Assembly (NCBI GenBank): GCA_964452575.1
Contig: CAYVMN010000070.1
Location: 1 to 20,547, forward strand
DNA: 20,547 bases
Source of the DNA: CAYVMN01 sp964452575
GTDB lineage: Bacteria > Desulfobacterota > DSM-4660 > Desulfatiglandales > Desulfatiglandaceae
Direction: 5' to 3'
Shown: in pieces, positions 8,136 through 15,332 of the stretch
Layout: every line of letters starts with the position of its first letter
Numbering within the stretch: position 1 is the first letter of the stretch
The notes under the pieces: model-generated
The model's database searches: none
Told to the model about the DNA's origin: nothing
The model's input: the letters and a program-made list of their open reading frames with translations, nothing else
Program-made: the position numbers and the translations under genes

Positions 8136-10085
8136 CTAGACGTCTATTATCTTGACCGTTGTCTCAATAGTCCCTATGTGGCCGTCCCTGTAACGTACCT
8201 GGCCCGTTACCGGCAACTCTTTCTTGCCAGAATACATGGCGTCTATTAGTTCTTTGTACTGCTGAAAGACAAACTTCCTCCTCACCTTCCCTGTTCTGGT
8301 TAACTCCTCATCATCGGCATCCAGCAATTTATAGAGCAAGATGATCTTCACGAGCTGCATGGGCTTTGGCAATTGGGTGTTTACCTGCCGGACCTCCTCC
8401 CTAATCATCTCTTCAACCGCTGGCTGTTGGGAAAGGTCAATGTAGGTAGTGTATGGAATCTTCCTCTCCTCAGCCCAATTTCCCACGTTGCCGTAGTCGA
8501 TATTGATAAAGGCGGTGAGAAAGGGCTGTCCCTCGCCCCAGATGACCGACTCCTTTATGTAAGGACTGAATTTTAGCCTCGTTTCAATGAAGTCAGGGGA
8601 GAAGGCCTCCCCTTCCTTTGTTCTCATAATATCTTCCTTGCGCCCAATAATGAGGAGATGGCCGTCATCATCGAAATATCCCGCGTCGCCCGTATGAAAC
8701 CAGCCGTCCTTCAGGGCCTCGGCCGTGGCCGTTGGGTTCTGATAATAGCCTACAAAGTTTGACTTACTGGAGACAAGGACCTCTTGATCTTCCGTGATCT
8801 TGACCTCTGTCCTAGGGAGGGCCTTTCCCACTGTCTCGGGTTTTACCTCGTCATCAGGCTGTACCTGAAAGATTCCCCCTGCCTCGGTGAGCCCATAGCA
8901 CTGCTTCATGTTCAGCCCGTTGGCCCTGAAGAAGCGGATTACATCCGGGCTGATAGGATGTCCACCGGTATAGGCCCCGAGAAATCCGAGGCACCCCACT
9001 CGATCCAGTAAGGGGCGCGAGATTACCCTGTTGGCAATCCATCTCAGAAATCTCAGTCGAACGGGAATCGACCTTTTCTCCGATTCCAGGTCCACAACGC
9101 GACCGCCTATCTTTTGAGAAAAATTGTAAAGGCCACGCTTGATAAAGCCTGAGTCGTTGATCTTGACCCTGATCTTGGACGCCAGCTCCTCCCAGAACCT
9201 GGAGGAAGACACAATGACTGTTGGCCCTATTTCCCTGAAATCCTCCACGGCAGTTTCAGAGGTCTCGGGGAAGTTCATGGAAAGGCCGCCGGAGAGTGTA
9301 ATCCCCACACCCCATAGCTGATCCACGATCCAGGCTGTTGGCGTAATGGAAATCCAGTTGTCTCCGATACCGATCGGAGCTGTCTCCAGCCACTTTCGAG
9401 ACATCTCTGTGAAGTTTTCATAACTCAACATGACCATCTTAGGCAACCCCGTGGTGCCGGAGGTCATTAACATCAGGGCAACATCACCCGGCCTGCCTTC
9501 CCAGAGCTCCTTTCGAAAGACTTCCGGTTCCTCGTTATCCAGCTCCTCTCCCAGTTCCAGTAGCTGACTAAAGCTTATCAACCACGGATTGTCCTGGTAG
9601 CCCCTCATGCCGGTGGGATCAACATATATGAGGCGCCGCACGTGGCCAAGCCCTTCCTGCTGCGCAAGAAGCTTGTCCACCTGCTCCTGGTCCTGCACAA
9701 AGACATATGCCGCATCAAAGCGATTGAGGCCGCTGACCAGTTCTTTGGCCACCGCCGAGGTAAACAGGGGGACTGTTACAGCACCCAGGGACTGCACGCC
9801 CAACTCGCCGAAAAGCCACTCGGGGTGATTGTCGAGAATCAGCCCCACGTTTTCCCCTCTCTTCAGCCCGAGTGAGAGGAGGCCCAGGGCCACAGACTTT
9901 ACATAACGGAGGTACTCCTGCCAGTCATAGGTCTGCCATATTCCGTAGGCCTTTTCCCGAATGGCAATCCTTTCCGGTCCCAATCGCTCGGCCTGTCTGG
10001 AGAGTATCTGGGGGAAGGTATAGTCGCACAGGGATGACAGGGTGGCCTCATCTATACGGTCTGCTTTGAGGTGGGCTTTTCTCAT
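8136..10085 (-). CDS. AMP-forming acyl-CoA ligase (long-chain acyl-CoA synthetase-like) inside the liv operon
   Basis: It should convert a carboxylic acid, ATP and CoA to acyl-CoA, AMP and PPi. The 649-aa length fits the long-chain (COG1022/FAA1-like) group. Motifs: ATP P-loop TSGTTGLPK at 208-216, QCYGLTEAGG at 395-404, GWFHTGDAGY at 461-470, GRKEDIMRTKEGEAFSP at 481-497, and the C-domain lysine in TRTGK at K600. No membrane anchor is seen. Its place between livG and livH, 15 nt from livH, suggests that the acid imported by the transporter is trapped as its CoA ester. The start ATG has no good Shine-Dalgarno sequence; a 77-codon frame running out of repeat copy B ends over this start as ATGA. 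The acid substrate (fatty, branched or aromatic) is not determined. Confidence 0.92.
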   Translation of the reverse strand: MRKAHLKADRIDEATLSSLCDYTFPQILSRQAERLGPERIAIREKAYGIWQTYDWQEYLRYVKSVALGLLSLGLKRGENVGLILDNHPEWLFGELGVQSLGAVTVPLFTSAVAKELVSGLNRFDAAYVFVQDQEQVDKLLAQQEGLGHVRRLIYVDPTGMRGYQDNPWLISFSQLLELGEELDNEEPEVFRKELWEGRPGDVALMLMTSGTTGLPKMVMLSYENFTEMSRKWLETAPIGIGDNWISITPTAWIVDQLWGVGITLSGGLSMNFPETSETAVEDFREIGPTVIVSSSRFWEELASKIRVKINDSGFIKRGLYNFSQKIGGRVVDLESEKRSIPVRLRFLRWIANRVISRPLLDRVGCLGFLGAYTGGHPISPDVIRFFRANGLNMKQCYGLTEAGGIFQVQPDDEVKPETVGKALPRTEVKITEDQEVLVSSKSNFVGYYQNPTATAEALKDGWFHTGDAGYFDDDGHLLIIGRKEDIMRTKEGEAFSPDFIETRLKFSPYIKESVIWGEGQPFLTAFINIDYGNVGNWAEERKIPYTTYIDLSQQPAVEEMIREEVRQVNTQLPKPMQLVKIILLYKLLDADDEELTRTGKVRRKFVFQQYKELIDAMYSGKKELPVTGQVRYRDGHIGTIETTVKIIDV

Positions 10086-10135
10086 TTTTTGATCGTCTGC
10101 TTTTCCCCGGAGCCCTTTGCTAACCTGAAAGAATG

Positions 10136-10331
10136 GTAATACTTTAGCGTTTTGAAAGAAAGGCAGAGGACCGCGAGGGTCTTTTTTCTCTCCCCTGCCT
10201 GGCAGAAACTGTATTTAAAGGTAAGGGGGCGTACTACAGGCTGTGAAGAATTTGGGTTACGTCCTTTGGAAAAAAGACCCTCACGGTCTGTCATCTTACT
10301 CCTCAGTGTTTTCAAAGCGCTAAAGTATTAC
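10136..10331. repeat. Palindromic repeat element, copy B (complete, 196 bp)
   Basis: The ends are inverted: GTAATACTTTAGCG at 10136-10149 and CGCTAAAGTATTAC at 10318-10331. TTTGAAA follows the left end one base in, and TTTCAAA precedes the right end in mirror position. Each end carries a small GACC/GGTC hairpin beside a run of T or A, at 10169-10187 and 10270-10289. The middle (10190-10276) matches positions 1 to about 90 in inverted orientation, and the right part matches 176-250 directly. It lies between livG and the ligase, splitting the liv operon. There is no transposase, and no clear target duplication could be picked out by eye. Confidence 0.8.
10270..10289 (-). terminator. Small hairpin with T-run inside repeat copy B, facing livG read-through
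   Basis: On the minus strand AGACC-GTGAG-GGTCT runs into six T. A transcript leaving livG would meet it before the ligase. The stem is only 5 bp, so partial attenuation is the most that can be suggested. Confidence 0.3.
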
Positions 10332-10354
10332 AAAGAACAGAGCCCTGAGGATAC

Positions 10355-11185
10355 TCATTCAATGGTAGAGGTATCTCCAAGATAGGCCTTGATAACCTTG
10401 GGGTGATTCTGGACAAAATCGGGAGATCCCTCAGCCAACTTAACCCCGAAATCCAGTACCATTATCCTTTGGGAGATGCTCATTACCACCGACATGTCAT
10501 GTTCCACCAAGATCATAGTCTGATTCCATGCCTCATTTAGCTCTACCAGGAACCTGACCATATCCTCCTTTTCTTCAAGTGTCATCCCTGCAAATGGCTC
10601 GTCAAGGATTAGGAGCTTCGGTTCCAGTGCCAGGGCACGACCCAGCTCCACTCGCTTTCGCATACCATAGGGTAAAGACCCTACCAACTTCTTCCTTATA
10701 GACTGCATCTCCAGGAAATCGATCAGCTCCTCCAAGATCTCCCTATGCCGGACCTCTTCGTCTCTGACAGACCTTGAGAAAAGCGATGCCCGCCCAACAT
10801 TGTAATTGCAGTGAACATGGCGGGCCAACAACATGTTTGATAGTACCGTCATACCGGGGAAAAGCTCGATGTTTTGATAGGTCCTGCCGATCCCAAGCTT
10901 GGTAAGGTGATGGGTTGGAAAGGGGGTAATATTCTGTCCGTTGAAAAAAATTTGGCCCTCTTGGGCCTTGTAATAACCGGTAATGCAGTTTAGCAGGCTG
11001 GTCTTGCCGGCACCGTTGGGGCCTATTATTGCAACCAGTTCTCCGGTACGCACCGAAAAATTGATCTCATTGAGGGCCGTGATGCCACCGAATTTCAGAG
11101 TAAGCCCCTTCACCTCCAGCTCCGCCCGCCTCTCTTCGGGCTGAGCGGAGGCGAAGATACTTGGTTCACCGCGAAAGGCCTTCAT
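10355..11185 (-). CDS. livG: Branched-chain amino acid-type ABC transporter ATPase (LivG family)
   Basis: This is the partner ATPase of LivF. From the ATG at 11183-11185 it is 276 aa, with Walker A GPNGAGKT at 55-62, Q-loop Q104, the LivG-type signature LPYGM near 171-175 in place of LSGGQ, Walker B LLILDEP at 191-197, and the switch histidine in VEHD (H229). The ATG overlaps the livK stop as ATGA, which suggests translational coupling; an upstream TTG frame is less likely. An extra polar N-terminal stretch of about 22 residues precedes the ATPase fold. livG is split from the rest of the transporter genes by repeat copy B and the ligase, so a read-through transcript or a second promoter is needed for equal expression. 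Confidence 0.93.
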   Translation of the reverse strand: MKAFRGEPSIFASAQPEERRAELEVKGLTLKFGGITALNEINFSVRTGELVAIIGPNGAGKTSLLNCITGYYKAQEGQIFFNGQNITPFPTHHLTKLGIGRTYQNIELFPGMTVLSNMLLARHVHCNYNVGRASLFSRSVRDEEVRHREILEELIDFLEMQSIRKKLVGSLPYGMRKRVELGRALALEPKLLILDEPFAGMTLEEKEDMVRFLVELNEAWNQTMILVEHDMSVVMSISQRIMVLDFGVKLAEGSPDFVQNHPKVIKAYLGDTSTIE

Positions 11186-12390
11186 TTTAAGATCTGAACC
11201 TTCTCTTTTCCCGGAGCCCAAAACCTGGTGAGCGGAGTAAAGGTCTGGTCTTCATTGATCTTCACGATCCTCGCCATCCAGGAGGCACCATGATCGGTCT
11301 TGGTGTAAGTGATGTTTGGAACGAGTCCGCCGAAGTCTTCATTTCGGAATGTCTGAAGGGCGTCGTTGATGGTCTGGCTGTTGATTTGCCCGAACTTCTC
11401 GTGTGCCCTCTGAAATCCCCTGGCCATAATGGCACCGATGGCGACACCTTCCCAGTATGCCGCATCAAACTTTGAAACAGTCTTATACTTGTCCCACAAC
11501 GTCTCTAAGAGCTTGATACCGGGTGTTCCGTCTCCCGGCAGGCATCCTGGAAACTGCATATGCATTCGGTTGCGGATCAGGCCCTTTCCGCGCTTGAAGA
11601 AATCCGGGTCCGTGGAGGTCCATGTCCCGAAGAAGGGGACATCATAGTTCACACGATCTGCAGACTGAAGGGCCATCAGGATGGCGGAGGGAAGACACTG
11701 CATAAAGACATATTGGGCGCCCTTCTCTTTGAGCCTGAGCACCTCTGTATTAAGATCAAGCGACTTGGGTGGGAATTCCTCGATAGCAACGATATCTATG
11801 CCGTGTTTGGCTGCATATTCCTTGCTGGCATCGTGGATGGACTTGCCATAGGCATTGTTGTAAGTCAAGAGCCCTACTTTGGGCGGATCACTGCCTTTGT
11901 GAATGGCCTTAATGTACTCCAGAACTGCGTAGGAGTCCATGTTATAGGCCCCAAAGGGCAAAAAGGCGTAATCTACAGGGGGTTTGAGTATCCCCTGATA
12001 TGTAGAGTAGTTGAGGTTGGGAATCTTGTACTTCTGGATTATTGGTTTTGCCATGATTCCTGACCCAGCATCCCAGGTGGCAATCATGTCCATCTTATCA
12101 GAGGTGCAGAACTTTTTCACATACTTAAGGGCCTCCGGGACCTTATAGGCATGATCCACAACGGTCAAGTCGATCTTGTTTCCGGCAATCCCGCCCTTCT
12201 CCTCATTGATGTAACGGGTGTAGTCTTGCTGTCCCTTGGCATGGAACTGACCCCATGTTGAGGCAGGACCTGTCAGGTTGATAATTGCACCAACCTTTAT
12301 ATCCTTGGCCCCGGCCCCTCCTGGAAAAGTCAGGGTAATCATCCCTGCCACAATGGCCAAAACAGTAGCCAAAATGGATAATCTACGCAT
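11182..12390 (-). CDS. livK: Periplasmic substrate-binding protein of the Liv-type ABC transporter
   Basis: It captures the substrate in the periplasm and delivers it to LivHM. The ATG at 12388-12390 follows a near-perfect AAGGAGGAG Shine-Dalgarno sequence, giving 402 aa. An in-frame start 105 nt upstream would spoil the signal peptide. Residues 1 to about 28 form a Sec signal (MRRL, a hydrophobic core, GAGA cleavage) without a lipobox cysteine. The mature protein begins KDIKVGAIINLTGPASTWG, typical of the Leu/Ile/Val-binding (peripla_BP_6) family. It shares an ATGA overlap with livG. A type I fold like this binds amino acids in some members and aromatic or other organic acids in others, so the ligand is open. 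Confidence 0.93.
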   Translation of the reverse strand: MRRLSILATVLAIVAGMITLTFPGGAGAKDIKVGAIINLTGPASTWGQFHAKGQQDYTRYINEEKGGIAGNKIDLTVVDHAYKVPEALKYVKKFCTSDKMDMIATWDAGSGIMAKPIIQKYKIPNLNYSTYQGILKPPVDYAFLPFGAYNMDSYAVLEYIKAIHKGSDPPKVGLLTYNNAYGKSIHDASKEYAAKHGIDIVAIEEFPPKSLDLNTEVLRLKEKGAQYVFMQCLPSAILMALQSADRVNYDVPFFGTWTSTDPDFFKRGKGLIRNRMHMQFPGCLPGDGTPGIKLLETLWDKYKTVSKFDAAYWEGVAIGAIMARGFQRAHEKFGQINSQTINDALQTFRNEDFGGLVPNITYTKTDHGASWMARIVKINEDQTFTPLTRFWAPGKEKVQILK

Positions 12391-12500
12391 GATCTCTCCT
12401 CCTTGATAAATTAGATGTGAATTCATTCCCCTCAAACCCTGTCCTATCCTGGGTTTGAGCGCGGCACCGCCCTTTCCACTCAAGACCTCAATCATATTGT

Positions 12501-12529
12501 TTCTTATTCAATTCATTATTTCTTGTCAA
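12501..12529 (-). promoter_or_regulatory. Candidate promoter for livK
   Basis: On the minus strand a perfect TTGACA (12524-12529) is followed, after 17 nt, by TAAGAA (12501-12506), which matches TATAAT at only 3 of 6 positions. Transcription would start about 100 nt upstream of the livK ATG. The spacer contains TGAATTGAATAA, which resembles half of the FadR-type box at 12596-12613 with one inserted base. That makes a degenerate second operator possible but weak. Confidence 0.35.
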
Positions 12530-12561
12530 GAAGTATTGGACGGCCGCATTCCGGAAAAACC

Positions 12562-12590
12562 TTGACACCAGCAGAAACCAATGCTAAAAA
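12562..12590 (+). promoter_or_regulatory. Candidate promoter for the TetR/FadR-type gene and etfBA
   Basis: TTGACA at 12562-12567 is followed, with a 17-nt spacer, by TAAAAA at 12585-12590, matching TATAAT at 4 of 6 positions. The start of transcription should fall near 12597, inside the palindrome at 12595-12614, which is a good geometry for repression. The untranslated leader to the ATG at 12727 would be about 130 nt and includes repeat-like TTCAGAG/GTTCAGC words. Confidence 0.5.
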
Positions 12591-12594
12591 TTTC

Positions 12595-12614
12595 ATGAAT
12601 GAATAATCATTCAT
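12595..12614. promoter_or_regulatory. FadR (YsiA)-type operator palindrome
   Basis: ATGAATGA-ATAA-TCATTCAT is a perfect inverted repeat with 8-bp arms. Its 18-bp core, TGAATGAATAATCATTCA, agrees with the Bacillus subtilis FadR (YsiA) consensus TGAATGANTANTCATTCA as I remember it. It overlaps the predicted start of transcription of the regulator gene that encodes a FadR-like TetR protein. Autorepression relieved by long-chain acyl-CoA is the expected behaviour. Confidence 0.8.
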
Positions 12615-12726
12615 TGCAGGCCTTCAGAGGCTCAGAGTTCACCGTTCGGGGTTCAGCGAAAATCTGGGCTCTCAAGCCTTGAACCCGCTAACGGTTACCA
12701 TTCAACCAGTATAGGGACAATGCACC
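12615..12726. repeat. Leader region with degenerate TTCAGAG/GAACCC words
   Basis: Between the operator and the regulator ATG lie repetitive words (CTTCAGAGGCTCAGAG, GGGGTTCAGC, CCTTGAACCCGCTAACGG) of the same style as 15281-15332 and 20160-20265. No gene or clear riboswitch structure was recognised. A weak Shine-Dalgarno candidate, AGGGAC, precedes the ATG. Confidence 0.35.
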
Positions 12727-13317
12727 ATGAATAAGAGGAAGGGCAGCGATAAGTACAACAGGATCATAAAAGCAGCCACAAAGATATTTGCCAAAAAGGG
12801 CTTTTACTCGGCCAAGATATCCGAAATCGCCGAGGAGGCCCAGGTCGCTGATGGGACTATCTATATATACTTTGAAAACAAGGACGATATCCTGATCTCA
12901 CTCTTCGAAGAACAGATAAAGGTCGTACTTGAAAATATGAAGGAAAAGATCTCGGGCCTCGATGACCCTGCAAAGAAACTGGAGAAGTTTGCCCTGACCC
13001 ATCTTCAATTGATTGAGCAGAATAAGGATATGGCAGAGATCATTCAGGTTGAGCTCCGCCAGAGCAGCAGGTTCATGAAGGAATATAATAATGAAAGATT
13101 TATCCAATATCTGGACATAATCGGGGATATTGTCAAGGAAGGACAGGAAAAAGGGGTCTTCAAGAAGGACATTATCCCTGGCGTAGCCAAGAGGGCATTT
13201 TTTGGGGCCCTAGATGAAATGTCAAGGTTCTGGGTATTGTCAAGCCATAGGCGTTATGACATCGAAACCGCTGCCAAGCAGATCAGCGGATATTTTCTAA
13301 AGGGAATGAAGGCCTGA
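12727..13317 (+). CDS. fadR: TetR-family transcriptional regulator, FadR (YsiA)-like
   Basis: This is a predicted acyl-CoA-responsive repressor of fatty-acid degradation genes. The 196-aa length is normal for TetR proteins. The N-terminal helix-turn-helix spans about residues 28-50 (KISEIAEEAQVADGTIYIYF), continuing into NKDDILISLF. The VADGTIY, DILISLF and VELRQS (108-113) segments closely resemble what I recall of Bacillus FadR/YsiA. A matching FadR-type box lies about 115 nt upstream. etfB follows after 51 nt and then etfA, comparable to the Bacillus lcfA-fadR-fadB-etfBA operon. The family is certain; the FadR assignment rests on remembered motifs plus the operator, and the ligand is inferred. 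Confidence 0.88.
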   Translation: MNKRKGSDKYNRIIKAATKIFAKKGFYSAKISEIAEEAQVADGTIYIYFENKDDILISLFEEQIKVVLENMKEKISGLDDPAKKLEKFALTHLQLIEQNKDMAEIIQVELRQSSRFMKEYNNERFIQYLDIIGDIVKEGQEKGVFKKDIIPGVAKRAFFGALDEMSRFWVLSSHRRYDIETAAKQISGYFLKGMKA

Positions 13318-13368
13318 GGGCAAAGGGTCAACCACAACCTCAAAACCAGTGGCTGAAAGGAGGAAAAA

Positions 13369-14163
13369 GTGAATATTATTGTATCCTTAAAACAGGTCCC
13401 GGATACGGAAACCCAGATCAAGATTGGGCCCGATGGGAAGTCAATTGTGAAAGATGATATCAAATGGGTTATGAACCCTTATGATGAATTTGGTGTCGAG
13501 GAGGCCTTGAGAATAAAAGAAAAATTCGGTGGCGAGGTCACTGTCGTAAGCCTCGGTCCCAAGAGGGTGACCGAGTCGATCCGCACTGCCCTGGCAATGG
13601 GCGCGGACAAGGGAATACTTATAAGCGACGAGACCCTGGAGGGGAGCGATTCTCTCGCAACGGCAAAGGCCATAGCCGCCGCCATAAAGGACCTTGACTA
13701 TCAACTCATCTTTACAGGGCAGCGAGGAGTGGATGATGACATGGGCGTGGTAGGGGCTTCCCTGGCAGAGCTCTTGGGTATCCCGCAGCTCTCAGTGATC
13801 GTGAAGGTGGAACTGGCCGAGGACGGCAAATCGGTAAAGGTACACAGGCCGGTTGAGGGCCAGGTCCTTGTCATCGAGTCGAGTCTGCCTGCGCTTATCA
13901 CGGCCCAGAAGGGTTTGAACGAACCGAGATATGCATCACTGCCGGGCATAATGAAGGCCAAGAAAAAACCCTTAGAGGAGAAAACCCTGTCTGATCTTGG
14001 TTTGGATCCTGCCCAATTCGGGGAAGGGGGAAGAAAGGTAAAGGTCATGGGGCTGAGTCCACCCCCCAAGAGGGCAGAGGGAAAGATCATTGAGGGTGAG
14101 ACGCCCCAGCAAAAGGCGGCACAACTGGCCAAGCTGCTCCACGAAGAGGCGAAGGTCATTTAA
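13369..14163 (+). CDS. etfB: Electron transfer flavoprotein beta subunit
   Basis: With EtfA it carries electrons from acyl-CoA dehydrogenases to a membrane quinone reductase or another acceptor. The 264-aa protein starts at a GTG with AAAGGAGG about 6 nt upstream. NPYDEFGVEEALRIKE at 36-51 and the loop LNEPRYASLPGIMKAKKK at about 183-200, which contacts partner dehydrogenases, are conserved EtfB features. The nucleotide-binding loop reads TGQRGVDDDMGVVG (116-129). This differs from the GRQAIDGDTAQVG form I recall for bifurcating EtfB, so AMP-type or another group is possible. It lies 51 nt after the regulator and 72 nt before etfA, most likely in one operon. Confidence 0.95.
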   Translation: MNIIVSLKQVPDTETQIKIGPDGKSIVKDDIKWVMNPYDEFGVEEALRIKEKFGGEVTVVSLGPKRVTESIRTALAMGADKGILISDETLEGSDSLATAKAIAAAIKDLDYQLIFTGQRGVDDDMGVVGASLAELLGIPQLSVIVKVELAEDGKSVKVHRPVEGQVLVIESSLPALITAQKGLNEPRYASLPGIMKAKKKPLEEKTLSDLGLDPAQFGEGGRKVKVMGLSPPPKRAEGKIIEGETPQQKAAQLAKLLHEEAKVI

Positions 14164-14235
14164 CCAGGGTTCGACCTCTCAGCCGTGTGGGCGATGATGA
14201 ACTGATACGACTTTATATATAAGGAGATACTGCAA

Positions 14236-15231
14236 ATGGCAAAGGGAGTTTGGACAATTGCAGAGCAGAGGGATGGAGAGATCCGAAAGGTTACTTACGA
14301 AGTTGCTAGTGAAGGGAGACGCCTGGCGGATTCGTTAGGCCAGGAATTGACGGTAGTATTGCTTGGTTCTGGCATCAAAGACAAGGCAGCCGGCCTGGGC
14401 AATTATGGTGCCGACAAGGTCCTGGTGGCCGATGACCCCAGGCTGGGGACCTACACCACAGATGCATATGTGGCGGTCATTTCCCAGCTGGTAAAGGCCG
14501 GTGATCCTGCCGTACTTTTGATAGGCGCATCTACTCAGGGAAAGGACCTGTCAGCCCGTTTGTCGGCCCGTTTGAATGTGGGTATGGCTCAGGACTGCAC
14601 GGCCTTTTCTGTTGAGGGTGAAAATCTCGTGGCAATAAGGCCCATATATGCTGGAAAGGCCTATGCCAAGCTGACCTTTCAAGACAGTTGGCCGCAAATG
14701 GCAACCGCCAGGCCGAACGTAATGGCCATAAATGAGCCGGATACCTCAAGATCGGCCGAGGTCGTTGACGCATCTTTCACCCTTGACGATAGTATGCTCA
14801 AGACCAAGGTGGTTGACGTGGTCAAGGACGAGAGCGGCAAGGTTGACCTCACCGAGGCGGACAAGATAGTCTCAGGTGGTCGCGGCATGAAAGGTCCGGA
14901 AAACTACAAGATCCTCGAAGAGCTCGCAGATCTGATAGGAGGCACTGTGGGGGCCTCTCGTTCGGCCGTAGATGCGGGATGGAGACCTCACTCCGATCAG
15001 GTAGGCCAGACAGGGAAGGTTGTCTCCCCCAACCTCTATATCGCCTGCGGCATATCCGGGGCGATCCAGCATCTGGCCGGCATGAGCACGTCCAAGGTGA
15101 TCGTGGCCATAAACAAGGATGAGGAGGCCCCCATATTTCAAAGGGCCGACTATGGTGTAGTTGCCGACCTATTCGATGTTGTCCCTGCCCTGACAGAAGA
15201 GGTCAAGAAATACATCGAAGGCCAGTCTTGA
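14236..15231 (+). CDS. etfA: Electron transfer flavoprotein alpha subunit
   Basis: This subunit binds the electron-carrying FAD and pairs with EtfB. It is 331 aa, near the usual 310-340. The C-terminal FAD domain is clear: VSGGRGMKG (212-220), ASRSAVDAGW (240-249), GQTGK (257-261), CGISGAIQHLAGM (271-283), NKDEEAPIF (293-301) and ADYGVVADL (304-312). The ATG follows AAGGAG with about 10 nt spacing. No acyl-CoA dehydrogenase or ETF:quinone oxidoreductase gene lies nearby; after etfA the strand switches to the TRAP genes. The physiological donor is therefore unknown, although a FadR-type regulator next door points to beta-oxidation. Confidence 0.96.
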   Translation: MAKGVWTIAEQRDGEIRKVTYEVASEGRRLADSLGQELTVVLLGSGIKDKAAGLGNYGADKVLVADDPRLGTYTTDAYVAVISQLVKAGDPAVLLIGASTQGKDLSARLSARLNVGMAQDCTAFSVEGENLVAIRPIYAGKAYAKLTFQDSWPQMATARPNVMAINEPDTSRSAEVVDASFTLDDSMLKTKVVDVVKDESGKVDLTEADKIVSGGRGMKGPENYKILEELADLIGGTVGASRSAVDAGWRPHSDQVGQTGKVVSPNLYIACGISGAIQHLAGMSTSKVIVAINKDEEAPIFQRADYGVVADLFDVVPALTEEVKKYIEGQS

Positions 15232-15280
15232 CCCTGGATCTGCTGTACCCAAGTACCTCACATTATCAGGACCCGCGATT

Positions 15281-15332
15281 CAGAGGTTCGAATCTTCAGT
15301 GACCTCTGAACCTCTGAACCCCTGAACCCTTC
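15281..15332. repeat. ACCYCTGA octamer array between convergent etfA and dctM
   Basis: From 15302 there are tandem octamers ACCTCTGA, ACCTCTGA and ACCCCTGA, followed by a decayed copy. CAGAGGT at 15281-15287 is complementary to ACCTCTG at 15302-15308, so a 7-bp stem can form. No T-run follows it, so it is not a standard terminator. It lies between two convergent stop codons, where a transcription barrier would be expected. Confidence 0.55.

Noticed and set aside
10082..10315. A 77-codon minus-strand frame between livG and the 649-aa ligase, ending as ATGA over the ligase start
   Set aside because: Nearly all of it lies in repeat copy B, and its sequence follows the inverted repeat structure. 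It has no family resemblance and no convincing ribosome site. It is kept only as a possible accidental leader frame.
11560..12063. A 167-codon plus-strand frame opposite livK
   Set aside because: livK is clearly coding on the minus strand; this is an antisense shadow.
12391..12495. Upstream in-frame start extending livK by 35 codons
   Set aside because: It places a long polar stretch before the signal peptide, while the internal ATG has an excellent AAGGAGGAG ribosome site.
13701..14159. A 152-codon minus-strand frame opposite etfB
   Set aside because: It is Ser/Pro-rich sequence with no family features, a mirror of the conserved etfB gene.
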